64,000 bases of DNA from Apoderus coryli (lineage: Eukaryota; Arthropoda; Insecta; Coleoptera; Attelabidae), in contig OU452202.1 in assembly GCA_911728435.2 (NCBI GenBank), positions 5,001,135 to 5,065,134 on the forward strand. The letters are read 5' to 3'. Positions 52,698 through 64,000 of the stretch are shown here, piece by piece (the first letter of the stretch is position 1; each line of letters opens with the position of its first letter). The notes beneath the pieces were generated by a model that saw only the letters and a list, made by a program, of their open reading frames with translations, was not told the DNA's origin and searched no databases. The position numbers and the translations under genes were made by a program.

Positions 52698-54019
52698 TTT
52701 CAGCAGGCTTTAGTCTTTCCGCAAATTGGCCTCCAACATTTTGTGATCTTTCACCCTTATATTTTCTATAAAGTTATTTTAAGTTCCAAGTCGAGGAGAA
52801 TAATAAAATGTCATCTCTTTAATAATCTAAAAATTAAAAAATAGTATTACCTAAGTCATTGTATCTTTTTTTATGTCCGAAGTTAAAGGTTTTGATGCTC
52901 TTTTTGACAAACCCTTTGCTATGCTTAGTAATTTTGTTTTGCCAAAGATAACAGTAACAATAAATGTATACAAAACAATATATTGTATGAGCCTCAAGGT
53001 CCCAACTTACAAAAAGTTGCACCTGAATTATGTAACATTTCGAAGAGTAGCTAAGCCATTAAAAGTTTTAGATATTTATTTACGGAATGCTATACAAATT
53101 CGGTTTCCTTAGGCATGTGAATAACTGATGCGATTATTCCTGTTTATTTTATTTTAGCTCGTAAAAAACACTTTTTTGTCAAAGAATTTATTAGTTCGTA
53201 TGTGGTAATAAAAGCTTAGTTAAAAAAATCGTAAATTATTTATCCAAGGGCGAAACTTATTCTATAGTGTCATACATGTTATTCAAATAATTTGAAAAAA
53301 AAAAAAGAATAATGTAAGATCCCTAGGATACCTATTCGTTTTATTGTTTTTTGGTTCACTATTATGATTGATTTGAGAAGGGTAATTAGGGGGAATAATG
53401 GAAAAGGAAAAAAAATATTTATATTTCATCTAGAAATTTTTATTCGAGAAGAGGATTTAACGGTGATATTAAAATAAAAAGTTTATTGGGGTAAATATTT
53501 CTGAATAAATCCACCTAATTTACAATTATGAATTTGAAATGCTATTTGCATAATAAAATATTAATTTGAGCGTACAAAAGTTAAAAGAGGAAATGAAACA
53601 AATGACAATAATTGGACTGAAAACAACAAACAAATATTATTTGATGTTAATATTGTATTCATAATGTACCTAAATTGAATATCAATAATTTTTTGTCAAA
53701 CAGTTATTTTGTTTTTATCTAAATAGAAATCTTTCAATTATACTGGTTTAGAGGGCTGAAAGTGTTAGGGTGGAAAATAAAAAATAGAATAGAACTCTAT
53801 TAGAATAAAATTTTAAAAATCAGCACAGCATGACGTTTAGGGAACATGCAGATTTACTATGATACCTAACAATCATCAGATAAGCCAAAATTCATACTTA
53901 AATAACTTTCAGTGTGCGTTTTAATTTTCCCGACCCATAGGAAAACTATTGTGAACGCGCTAAAATTTAGAAATAAAGACGGCTATATTCGTTTTGAAGT
54001 TTCCTGAAACGATTAAAAC
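52698..54019. other. AT-rich stretch with weak coding-like hints
   Basis: No clear feature. At 52873-53112 an open frame carries no recognisable domain. A frame about 52995-53110 (PNLQKVAPELCNISKSS) faintly recalls the end of a non-LTR ORF2, too weak to call. Confidence 0.35.
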
Positions 54020-54430
54020 CATTTCCAGATGGAAGTCTTCTTCCACGAACCAATTGAGCTAAATTTTGGCATATCAGTTTGGTGGAGTCCTAGGATGCAC
54101 CCATTAGTTTTTGGTTGAAATCGCTTTAGCCCTGTGATAGGATTGGACACAACCCGCAAATTGACAAATAGCAGTAGGGGCCTAGTGATACATAAGTTGA
54201 AAGCATTTTGTATCCCCTTTACACCAATAGGTTACTTTTGATATTTGCCTCAATAATTCTCCAGAAAATTGCGTTTAAATATATTAATTTGTTACTTGAA
54301 TGCAATTTGGTTTTATTTGATTTATCGTTGAACGTAGCTGAGTGGTAATCGGCGTGGCTTTAGTGCGGAAGGTCCTGGGTACGATCTCTGCTCTTGCATT
54401 TTTTATTTCTAATTTTAAGGATTTAAGTAG
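54020..54430 (+). repeat. Dispersed repeat with tRNA-like segment (family D, copy 2)
   Basis: Matches 12430-12190 inverted. Its 3' part (about 54336-54395) has TAGCTGAGTGGTAATCGGCG, an A-box-like arm, and GGTACGATCTC, a degraded B box. The tRNA-like part differs from the Ala-like one of copy 1, so the tails were acquired separately or diverged strongly. Confidence 0.6.
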
Positions 54431-54639
54431 GTAGCATGTTATAGTAATTATTATTTTTGCTCTCTATATCATATACTGATATATGTAAAATATTATGTAT
54501 AATATGGAGGCTATTAGTGTCATAAAAAATAAAAATAAATTTAAATTTCACTGGAAATACGTGTTTCATTAACTCTTAGGAATCATTGACTGTACGGAAG
54601 GGATTTAGAAACTTTAAAATATTGAATAATTTTACTTTG

Positions 54640-54870
54640 GTTAAATAGAGTATAATAATAATAATAAATGTCTTTATTAACAATAAATGAACATAAATTA
54701 CATTCAATAACAAGTTTGAAACAATAAGGTATGGTTAAAAGGCGCATGTTCAGCATTGCTGATATTCTTTATGAACCTAGAGAAATAAAACATTTTTCTA
54801 CGACTGTCTTTAAATGCCTTTATTATATGCTCAATCATGATTTGTAAAATGTAATGCTGTTTATCATTTA
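54640..54870 (-). pseudogene. Non-LTR retrotransposon 3' end
   Basis: ATAATAATAATAATAAA at 54652-54668 is a minus-strand TTA-type tail, like that at 23393. A short frame upstream (KAFKDSRRKMFYFSRFIKNI) may be the end of ORF2. Nothing more survives. Confidence 0.4.
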
Positions 54871-54874
54871 ACCA

Positions 54875-54944
54875 TGCGTAATAATATTTCCCACTAGTTG
54901 CCTAGCAACTTTGCATGGCAACTAGTGGGAAATATTATTACGCA
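54875..54944. repeat. Perfect 28-bp hairpin
   Basis: TGCGTAATAATATTTCCCAC plus TAGTTGCC on the left is exactly complementary to 54917-54944, with a 14-base loop (TAGCAACTTTGCAT). Confidence 0.9.
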
Positions 54945-55479
54945 CGGATAAAATTTCCTGGTAATGACAAAAGTAGCGGCGGGCATGAAAAATCACCATA
55001 GCAACGCCGAAAATAGAAACACCAAATTGACAGTTTTGGTATTTATAATTAATAATAATTATAATTAAGTATTTCGCTAATTTCAAAACACAACAGTGAT
55101 AGTGAATATAGTTTAACACCACTTAGTCAATTTAATACTTCTAATTTCTCGTATTTAGGCTTATACGCTAACAAGGGTAAGTTTCGAATAACAAATATTT
55201 TCCTAAAAATTATGTTAAATTTATTCAAAAGCATTAAAACAGTCGTAGAAAAAGTATAGTGTGAAACTTACATGAAATGACCATTTCCTACTCGTATGAT
55301 TTGCAGCACTCGCCTGCGGCTCATGCTGCAAACGATCATACTCATAGGAAATATATGTCACTTCATGTTCGTTGCACAATATACTATTATGTACCAATAC
55401 AAAACCCTTAAGATATATAGTACACAACCAAAAATGCACAACCTAAAAACTAAGTGAAATAAAAAGATAGAAAGGAGGT

Positions 55480-56540
55480 ATAACGATAGGACTATGGAAA
55501 ATTGAAAAGGCTTAACAATTTAACAGACGGCACTGCTAATCAAACAACATTTCAGATACTTTTAACTTAAACCTGGATATCGAGAGAGATTTAAAATTCT
55601 GAGGCAATTTGTTGTACTCTGCAGCTATGGTATATGAAAAAGACCGTTGAAATAAAATTGTTCTATGGGGTGGTATATCAATCATATGCTTTCTTCTTAT
55701 GTTCACATTATGAACATCCGTCCTAAAAGTAATTTTATTGACGAGATATGGTGGATTTCTCTTTGTAATTATTTTATGAAATAGTGCAATCGTCGTCGGT
55801 TCAACATATTAAGCCATTTGGCCTTGTTTAGAGTGTGGCTTATTTAATTTCCGTATTCCATATACATTAATCTCAGACATGAGTTTTGTGTTTTTTGTAT
55901 TCGAAAGCAATCTCTCTGAAGCAAACATTGACCATAGACATACTCACAATAATTAAATTGTGATAAAACAAGCGTATCACAAAGTAGCGATTTGATCTGA
56001 AAACTTAATACATGCCTATTAGAAAATATCAATTTCAGTTTTGAGTAACTTTTTTGGAGCAGGAAGGAGACGTGATCAGCAAATTTAAAATTTTCATCGA
56101 TTAAAACAGCGAGATTTTTTGCCTTGACAGACACATTTAAAGGCTTATTATCTATTTTTAGTTTAAAATTTATCTTTGACAAACCACCAAAATATATGAC
56201 ACTGGACTTTTCATGATTTATTAATAGGTTATGCAAATTTGAAAATTCAACCAATCGACTGAGCTCTGCATTAATCAAAGATACATATTCCAATTGTTTT
56301 TCTTTTGGAAAGCCACAATACAATTGAGTGTCGTCGGCGTACATATGGATTTTACATTTATTTAAAACAGAGGAAAAGTGGCATGTGTAAAGGGTGAAGA
56401 ACAGATAGATCCCTGCGGTACACCTTTAACTACAGATGTCGCTGATGACAATTTACCTAAATACGATAATCTTTGAGACCTATTATTTAAATAGTCCTTC
56501 AGAGTGACACAGCCGACAAGTCAAGACCAACAGAATGAAA
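55480..56540 (-). pseudogene. Non-LTR reverse transcriptase fragment, same family as 13050-14485
   Basis: From 56460: VVKGVPQGSI, a frame change, then CKIHMYADDTQLYCGFPKE (catalytic YADD), HNLLINHEKSSVIYFGG, KAKNLAVLIDENFKFADHV, LLCDTLVLSQFNYCEYVYG and RIQKTQNSCLRLMY. Further C-terminal segments continue with stops to about 55480 (YHPIEQFYFNGLFHIP). 5'- and 3'-truncated. Confidence 0.8.
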
Positions 56541-56902
56541 CAAGGACAATAGCGTATAACCTAACACATTAGTCATAAAAAAATGATCACATTGGCGTTC
56601 GAAAAGAGTGTAAAAAGGGGTTAAAAATGAAAAACAAATTTCTTAGGAAATATATCTTCTATGTATAGACATAGAAGAAATACTGACTATAGTTATTGGT
56701 ACCTTTGATTGAATATAACCTATGAAATATCATATTAATATAATAATAATAATATGATAAAAAACTTGCTGACATGGGCGTTCGCAAATATGGACAAGGG
56801 GTAGAAATAAAAAACATATTTCATATAAACTTATTCGAAACTTGCAATAATTTTTATTAGAATTGTGAAAATATCCTAAAAAATGTTATATAGAAAATAA
56901 TA

Positions 56903-57840
56903 TACAGGGTGTTAGTAAATAAGTGCGACAAACTTCAGGAGGTAATTCTGCATGAAAAAATATTGACAGTTTGCTATATAAACACATGTACGCAAATGCT
57001 TCGTTTTCTGAGATACGGGGTGTTAAAATTTTTCTTAAAAACTGAAGATTTATTGATTGCTCTGAAACCGGTGGAGATATGCATACGGGTAATGATCTCA
57101 ATATTTTTGAAGAAAAAAAAAAGGTCCGCCACTGGAATTTTTCAAATTAAAAATCATTCTGGAATTCCTCGTTCAATTTGTGATAAAAAATCTCTCTTGC
57201 TTTTTTATCGTAGGGGGCATTTGTGCAAAAAAATAAAACACCTCGCGGCGACGCTAGTAGGCTACTGTCAACATTCTGTTAAATACGAATATTTTAACGA
57301 AACGTCATATTAGCGTTTCTTTATTATTAGTGTTATTTTCTCTTATTGTTTTGGTTTAATGTTTATTGTATTAGATAGTTCTTGATAATGATTAAAGAAA
57401 TGAAAAATACGGGGTAAGATGTTTTATTTTTTTGCACAAAGACGATGCCCCCCACTATAAAACAGCAAGAGAGATTTTTTATCACAAATTGAACGGGGAA
57501 TTGGAAAGTGATTTTTATTTGAAAAATTCCAGTGGAGTACCATTTTTTTCTTTAAAAATATTGAGATCATTACCCGTATGCGCGCCACTGATGAACATTT
57601 CTTAATTGCTTGCCAAAAAATGCGCAATAACTACCTCTTAAAACTCACTAAATTTCATTTGCATATCTCCACCGGTTTCAGAGCAATCAATAAATCTTCA
57701 GTTTTTAAGACAAATTTTAACACCCCGTATCTCAGAAAACGAAGCATTGGCGGATATATGTTTATATAGCAAACTATCATTATTTTTTCATGCAGAATTA
57801 CCCCCTGAAGTTTGTCGCACTTATTTACTAACACCCTGTA
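56903..57840. mobile_element. MITE of about 938 bp with long inverted arms
   Basis: Ends TA|CAGGGTGTTAGTAAATAAG and CTTATTTACTAACACCCTG|TA. Arms of about 340-420 bp (56905-57240 and 57418-57838) are reverse complements with moderate divergence; the inner ~180 bp is unique. No protein. TA target site and CAGGGTGT ends point to the mariner group. Confidence 0.85.
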
Positions 57841-58065
57841 TTTAGCCTTTAAAGTAGTTGAATTGATTTTAAAAATACACGACAAAAAATTTCTCTACCA
57901 TATCATGCACATGCTGCACTTTCCTAAACATAGCAGAAATATTGACTATTTAGAATATAACCTATGAAATGTATCATGAATAACTTGCTTACATAGGCGT
58001 TCGTAAATAGTGGAAAAGGAGTGAAAATAAAGAAATATATCCAAATAAACTTCAAATAGCATGAT

Positions 58066-58260
58066 TTGGCACATGCACATCCGCAAACACTCATACACTG
58101 GTGTATGTCGCTGAATCATCTCACAAGGTTGGGTCTCTTAGAATATTCCGAGTGTCCATTGTGTCTGGATGATGATGATTCTACCAGCGAATCTAAAAAA
58201 AGCTCACCCTGCAAAATACTTGATTCCATTAACCAGATTCAGCTGCTGGGTAAAATATAA
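58066..58260 (+). pseudogene. Non-LTR retrotransposon C-terminal fragment
   Basis: The frame LNHLTRLGLLEYSECPLC followed by an acidic stretch resembles the C-terminal zinc region of RNase-H-bearing LINEs (LNxHLxRxGLxxxxxCxxC), with the second half of the zinc motif replaced. A short 3' UTR follows (58262-58370). Confidence 0.5.
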
Positions 58261-58709
58261 ATAGGTATGAGCTATAATAAAACCTCGGTGGTCGCAGTGC
58301 AGGGTCTAGTGCAGACCCACTCATTTGAAACCTACCTACCTAGTTTTAATATATAAAATATCAATTGATCTCCACTTTGTGTATGGCTCTGATTTACTTC
58401 GGTTATGTCTACCTCACGGTATTTATTGTCCACATCTAGCCCGATAATATATAACTAAAACTCATAAAACAAAATTGAGATTCTTAGTCACTAAATATAC
58501 ACAATCATTATATTGAACAATACAAATCATAATAATCGTATAACACGTAAAGCAAATCAAGTATTTGATGCTACTTAATCGTCGATTGACAATTAGAGAT
58601 TTTCTTGACATTGAGGCATTTCGTTTAGATCAGTTCAAGCAATTTTAAAAAACATTGAATAGCAATTACCCCAAACCCAATCCTTAAAGGACAGCAGAAG
58701 TAACTTCAA

Positions 58710-59480
58710 TCAATGATCACTGAAAGCAATTAAATTGAATGTACTACTTACTACCATAAGTATATATGATTTATAAAATTGGACAAAGGAATCTGTTAAA
58801 CCAAATTGTGACAATTTCCTTAATAAAATACCGTGATCCAAGTGATCAAACGCCCTTGAAAAGTCTTTATAAACAACAGTAACCTGACTGCTTCTATCAA
58901 TATGCTGAAAAAGGAACTTCGTTATCTGACCGAGATTGGTTGTGGTGGATCTACCAGGAAGAAAACCATGTTGTTTATCAGTGATTTGCCGTATCACATC
59001 AAGAAGGATCCTGAATGACCGGAAACAGTCTCGAAGTTTTTCATATTTCAGGAAAAATTGAAGATTTGAGACTTAAATTAAATACAAATGTTAATGGCTT
59101 CTCCAGTATAAAAGCACAATCTTTGATGACTAGTGCCGGAATGCTATCGGGCCCCCAACTACTTTTAGGTTTCATTCTCTTAAGTGCTCCGATTACGTAG
59201 ATATCTGTGATGTCAAAAACATCCAATGGCTGTACATTCGAAAATATTTCCTCATTGTCTGCACCAAGCTAAGATGAAACGGAAAAAGACGATTGATTGA
59301 ACAACTTCAGCGAATGAGTCAATAATCGCTTGGGGCTCACGAACCTCATGATCTAAATCATCTGACTGGGAATACTAGTACTGTTCTTCAAGTTATTTAC
59401 ATATGACCAAGATATATCGACATCTGCAGCGAAGACTGTGGTAACTCATTTTTGTTGAAACTGAGATAATCGCATTTAAA
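58710..59480 (-). pseudogene. CR1/Jockey-like reverse transcriptase fragment
   Basis: From 59480 on the minus strand: WSYVNNLKNS, DVFDITDIYVIGALKRMKPK, SSWGPDSIPALVIKD, FVFNLSLKSSIFPE, then after a break KQHGFLPGRSTTTNL, VVYKDFSRAFDHLDHGILLRK and FGLTDSFVQF. This is the N-terminal half of the polymerase through motif A (the Asp of YKDFSRAFD). A deletion has removed the part between IFPE and KQHGF. It lacks GVPQG and YADD. Confidence 0.75.
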
Positions 59481-59880
59481 ATTTTGACTGGAAAATTTGC
59501 AAAATGAATCGAAACAAATCTTAACAAAATTCTTACCGTGGGGTAGATTTTGTATTTAAACTTCAAAATTAAGACATATTATGAAAAAATATATATTTTT
59601 TTGATATTAGTTATTTGTTTTTGATTGAGTTACTACAGTTTTCGTCGGACGAATATGTTATATAATAAAAGATATCACCAATTTTGCATATAAAATTTAG
59701 GGAAACAAATTTGAAATTTGAAAAAATAAACATATCTGAAAATAAAACTTAAGTTATTTAGTGATTTAATAGTCGGCATCCTCTTTCTTGTCGTAACTTG
59801 AAAGTCTGATTCTGTGGTCCTCGTTACTGATCTCCCGTTTTTTTTTAATCTTTTTTGTATTTTAAGGAGGAATGAAAATT
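59481..59880. other. Non-coding stretch
   Basis: AT-rich; no coding family recognised. Confidence 0.4.
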
Positions 59881-61208
59881 GTGATACATTGTGGGAATTG
59901 CGTTCGACTCCGTTAACCGTGAGGCTCTTTGGAGGATATTGAAGCTCAACGGATGTCCCCAGAAATTCATCGGGATACTTCGACTCATTCACAATAATAT
60001 GAAAGGAGAAGTTCTCAACAGCAGCGGACCGGGAGAGCCCTTTCCAATAACAACTGGCGTAAAACAGGGTTTTGTCATTGCACCGACCTTGTCTTCGATG
60101 TTTGTGGGAGAACGGTCATTCAACTTATTAAGGATCAATTGCCGGGGGGAATAGAGATCGTCTACAGGTTTGATGGACTATTCAACATCCGTAGACTGCA
60201 AGCTGAGAAGATCGTATCCACATCAGTTATTCAGCTTCAATACGCGGATGACAATGTTGTCCTAGCTGATACAGAAGGGGATCTTCAATATATACTAAAT
60301 GCATTTAACAGCGCATACAAGAGTATCGGGCTTGAACGGAATATAAAGAAATCACAGATTCTCGAGCAGCCTGCATCAAACACTGTAGTTGTCCCACCAC
60401 ATATTGGAGTTAACGGAGACAAACTTCAGAACATCGAGAGTTTCTCTAACATCGGCAGCATTCGCGCGGTGAACGAATATATCGACGAAGAAATTGAGCA
60501 TCGTATAAGACGGACAAGCGCATCTTTTGGCCGACTGAGGACCAGAGTCTTCGATAATCATAACATCGGCGTTCGAACTAAGCTGCTAGTTTATAATGCT
60601 ATTGTAGTTCCTACCCTTACGTGAAGCTGTCTTGAACCACTTATCGGAGGCATTTAAAAACCCTAGAGAAGTACCATCAACGATGTCTTAGAAGAATTCA
60701 TGGAATTAAATGGCAGGACCGACGAACAAACATCAGCGTTCTAGAGGATGCCGAAACAAATATATAGCATTGATTGATGATTGTCCGGCAACAGCTGCGA
60801 TGTACTGGCCACGTAATCCGCATACCAGCGGAATGCCTTCCGAAGAAAATCCTTTATTCACAGCTTCAAGTCAGCTCATGAAATCAGGGAGGGCAGCAAA
60901 AGAGGTACAAGGATGTTCTTAAGACCAACATGAAGAAGTGTGGCTTAGATGTGAAGAACAACTGGGAGCAGATCGCGAACGACAGACCGAGATGGTGGTA
61001 TACCATTTACGAGGGTCATCAAGTTTTTGAAGAGCAGCGTCGACAAAATGAGGATGCGAAGAGACAGCAGCGATGGGGCAGCGCAGCTACAACAGCTGTG
61101 AATGGTGGTGATTGGGTGTGTCAATTTTGTGACAGGATTTGCGGCTCGACGATCGGTCTTTTGAGCCATCTCGGTTCACAACAGAAATCCCTGAACCTCG
61201 AAAACTAA
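59881..61208 (+). pseudogene. RTE/I-like non-LTR retrotransposon, polymerase to C-terminal C2H2 finger
   Basis: From 59891: AFDSVNREALWRILKLNGCP, GVKQGFVIAPTLSSMFV (motif 4 form GVKQGCVLAPTLF), then LQYADDNVVLADTEGDLQY (catalytic YADD) and SIGLERNIKKSQI. The thumb reads ASFGRLRTRVFDNHN, and the end ENNWEQIAND..., WVCQFCDRICGSTIGLLSHL, a single C2H2 finger. Frames change near 60140, 60625 and 60925. It is the plus-strand relative of 30736-32660, and together the two copies cover most of ORF2. The 5' end, including the endonuclease, is absent. Confidence 0.85.
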
Positions 61209-62619
61209 TAACAAGTACGAAGAAAATAGTAGTATCTTGACATAGATTCAACCCTTGCGAGATATTTTACGGCGAAGAGCATAGTAACTCAATATACGAT
61301 TATATTCGCCGTAGGTTTTATTCACCAAGAAACTTACGATTTTTTTAATATATATTTCTGGTTGCCTACTATTGTCTTCAGAGATACGACACTTTTCCAC
61401 ATCCAAAATATACACCTGAGAGTTATGAATCTTATGATAACTCAATTTAACCAAAAACTGAGTTACGACAGTCTTCGTTGGAGGTGTCGATATTATATTA
61501 TTATATATGTACGAGATGCATATATTTCAAAACGCCATAAAATACAATATTCCGACAAAAATGTCAAATTTTGTTATTGTGCCTACCACAAAAATGCAAA
61601 TGCTATTATAACATTAAATCCACATGGTGGAGAATAACAGAGCTTCTTTCAAGCCCTGGAACCATATTTTTACCAAATTGCACTTAATTCTTATTTAATA
61701 TTACTGAAGTTTTCATTAACCACTGTGAATATAGGTAAATGTATTTCTTATTAAACTTAAAAATGGGTTCTACAAAGAGGCATGACCGTAAATTTCACGA
61801 CTTTCGTCCAAAATGATCACCTTTATAAACTATAAACGTAGGTATCACATTATCCGTTTTGTGTTGACACTGATAAATATTAAATTATAGTATCAATCAA
61901 AATCTCACGGTCAATTCCATAATTAAAGCAAAAACTAATACGATATTAGCATCAATAATTGCGGAATTGTGTTAAGCATATGGTGCTTGTAGATAAGTGG
62001 CTAATGCACTAAATTATACAACCTAAATAAAGCAAATAATTTTTAGTCCATATCACCAAATTAATGATGAGTGATATTTGTTTTTTCGAAAAAGCTGTTA
62101 TGCTTACGAGGGTTGCTTAATTTGAAGTTATTGGCTGATATTTGATATTTGTATATGAGTATAGTTGTCTAGAGTTCCTTGAACTTAGAGAGAGAGAAGT
62201 AAAAACTTAAAACAGAAACCGTTCGATTACCCACAGCAGTGGAGCTGCTTTTACCTGATTTTTCAGATTAAAAGGAAACTCAATTCGTGAAAAATATAAA
62301 TTGCACTAAGCAGCGTATTTTTTCAAATTATTCCAAAGAGACGCCTACGAATAAGTCACAAAAATATTGTTCAGTGCCCTTTGATTATAAGAAAAGAAAC
62401 TTATTTGGCCAATAATAGTTGTATCGCAGATACACACTCTTACAGGTGAGGTCGACGGAAATGACAATCGGCGGAAAACCACTTTAATCTGTAAGTTGTC
62501 ACCTTTATGGAGTTTACTAAAGGCAAGGCAGTTCAATGACCCTAAAATAATTCTAACATACTGCAATGAAAGCGTTCTTTTTTATTTTCCGTGTTTAAAA
62601 TTGTCTTAATCAATATTTG
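61209..62619. other. Mostly AT-rich, one weak open frame
   Basis: No clear feature. A minus-strand frame at 62345-62566 (LHKGDNLQIKVVFRRLSF) has no recognised family and no context to support it. Confidence 0.35.
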
Positions 62620-63080
62620 TTATATAATAATAATAATACTTTATTGGCCATTCAGTCATACAACAGATTTGTACATTGGCAAGTCAATCTTGCTAAATTT
62701 ATACACTTTGGCAATTGAAGATTACAAAGTTAAAAATAAAAGAAAACAAAAAAATCTTACACCAATATCCTTAAATCAGTCAAAAAGGACCAATAACAAA
62801 AATCTAAATAATATAAAAACCATCGATGACAGATATCACATTTCATTCATAAAAAAATATAGTTTTTTTGGGCGCAGACAATAACAAACAACTACATGGG
62901 AGGAAGGGAGAAAAAACATCGGACTTTCTTGTCACTCCGGATGTTTCTTCCACAGTTGCGGCAACGTCGCTGTTTTGATTTTGACAAGATGCTACATGGA
63001 AATATTAATACCAGTGGCGATCACATAATGCTTTTACATTATATTTATTTGGGTAATATAAAAAAAGTTATATTTTAACT
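62620..63080 (-). pseudogene. Probable non-LTR 3' end on the minus strand
   Basis: TATAATAATAATAATAC at 62622-62638 then TTTATTGGCCATTCAGTCAT, the arrangement seen where minus-strand CR1/Jockey-like tails start. No coding motif was recognised upstream. Confidence 0.3.
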
Positions 63081-64000
63081 CTCTAGAAGTGATAATAGGC
63101 TTCTGTACATTAAACAAGAATATAGATAGATTTCATTTCTGTTATGTATTTCGGACGACCGGAATTTTGTAAAATTGTTATATTTCAACGTTACACGTAG
63201 GTATTTAAGTTAAAAACTACGCATTGTGTGTTCTCAATACATAACAAAATTAAAATCTATCTAGATTCTCGTTGAATGTACAGAAGACTATTTTCAATGT
63301 AAGAATTCTAACCAATCAGAATGAAGGCATATAAACAAATACCGGACTTCATTCTAATTGGTTCGAATGCTTTAATCTTATTCCTTAACTTTTAATTGTT
63401 ACTTAAATTACAGCACAATTATGTAACCTATTTAAAATATTGAAAATCATTAAATAATACGGTTAGTATTGGGGAAAAAAATACTGCAGTTTAAGTGTCG
63501 CTCGCTAAAGTCAGAGTTACTTTTAAAAAGTTATTTTTATTTTTGGGGCCGGAGTTGCCCACATATGCAAACGCTTTTTGATCAACTATAATTCTGGTAG
63601 TTTGTCGTTCCTTTTTCAATAAAAATAGAAGTGAGGTGAGAAGCAGGTGGATAATTCAAGTCAGTTCAGCTGAGCTGAGGTGTATAATTTAAAGCAGCCT
63701 TACTCATTTTTTTTTTTTGAGAGACTTCACTAACTCCCTAGTCAGAACTGAAAAACAAAGAAGAAATAAATGAGCTTGATATGTACTAGATAAAGAAGTA
63801 GTTAATCAGATATTAAAATGTCTACTTTACAATTACGCCGAGGCCGTTATTTTTTAATTAATAAGTGCCGTGACAGCAACGACTTTTTACGACAATCCCC
63901 GATTGTATTTACTGACAGCTATGTAGAACTCGACCATTAGGTCCTAAATAAATAATCAAGAACAATTTTTCTTTTTCAGAAAAATCCACATAAAGATCAC
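63081..64000. other. AT-rich stretch with an inverted repeat
   Basis: AATTCTAACCAATCAGAATG and CATTCTAATTGGTTCGAAT (63303-63367) form an imperfect inverted repeat with CCAAT-like arms. No gene recognised elsewhere. Confidence 0.4.

Larger units (their letters stand above)
55240..58065. repeat. Composite dispersed repeat (family C) interrupted by a retrotransposon and a MITE
   Basis: The stem-loop part (55268-55378, apex CTCGCCTGCGGCTC) and the later blocks (56580-56900 and 57842-58065, with GGCGTTCGCAAATATGG / GGCGTTCGTAAATAGTGG) match 8290-9060. A CR1-like reverse transcriptase fragment (55480-56540) and a MITE (56903-57840) separate them. Confidence 0.6.

Noticed and set aside
52873..53112. 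79-codon ORF
   Set aside because: No domain; the faint resemblance to an ORF2 end is in another frame and too weak.
59675..59992. 105-codon minus-strand frame
   Set aside because: Overlaps the RTE-like fragment on the other strand; no domain.

Overview
The window looks like arthropod, most likely insect, nuclear DNA (perhaps a beetle or another insect with a large genome; this is inference). It is very AT-rich, carries no operons or prokaryotic signals, and is built almost entirely of decayed transposable elements. The families recognised are mariner/IS630-like, pogo, hAT, a Crypton-like tyrosine recombinase, Penelope-like, CR1/Jockey-like, an I-clade fragment, an RTE/I-like non-LTR family, a possible Ty3/gypsy protease, and several MITE and foldback families. 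No host gene is certain. Three short candidates are flagged: a possible last exon near 20.6 kb, a cysteine-rich mini-ORF at 32.9 kb and a one-stop ORF at 46.8-47.1 kb.

Layout. 0-8 kb: a long-TIR element cut by the window edge with a CXC-type zinc tail inside, then Penelope GIY-YIG, mariner, CR1-like and gypsy-like fragments, an inverted dimer with hammerhead-like sequences, and a Crypton-like recombinase fragment. 8-13 kb: a repeat with a large stem-loop, a 2.1-kb element with about 660-bp TIRs holding only a transposase N-terminal domain, and a repeat with a tRNA-Ala-like head. 13-23 kb: 3' ends of non-LTR elements, MITEs, foldbacks, more hammerhead-like motifs and a second copy of the 3-kb mariner.

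23-33 kb: the best preserved element is a minus-strand CR1-like retrotransposon (23393-27780) bounded by a 9-bp target-site duplication (TSD). It has an intact ORF1 and a UAAUG ORF1/ORF2 junction, and sits in the 3' end of another non-LTR copy. Two further retrotransposon fragments follow. 33-40 kb: a 2.1-kb foldback element containing a 5'-truncated I-clade insertion with its own TSD and poly(A), a mariner pseudogene, and a large inverted dimer with two hammerhead-like sequences.

40-50 kb: hAT fragment, non-LTR 3' end, a TIR-bounded pogo element, a Penelope endonuclease fragment, a second long-TIR mariner-like element, and a mariner ORF split cleanly by a 418-bp hammerhead-bearing insertion. 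50-64 kb: the second foldback copy, a composite repeat interrupted by a retrotransposon and a MITE, and more non-LTR fragments.

The main signal beyond ordinary transposon decay is a dispersed set of ten hammerhead-ribozyme-like sequences (5.7, 7.1, 7.5, 17.4, 20.1, 20.8, 20.9, 38.5, 39.1 and 49.6 kb). Most have matching stem I arms and all the legible cores share one extra U before helix II. They lie in small repeats that occur singly or as inverted dimers. Penelope-like elements are known to encode hammerheads, and two Penelope endonuclease fragments are present to make that link plausible.
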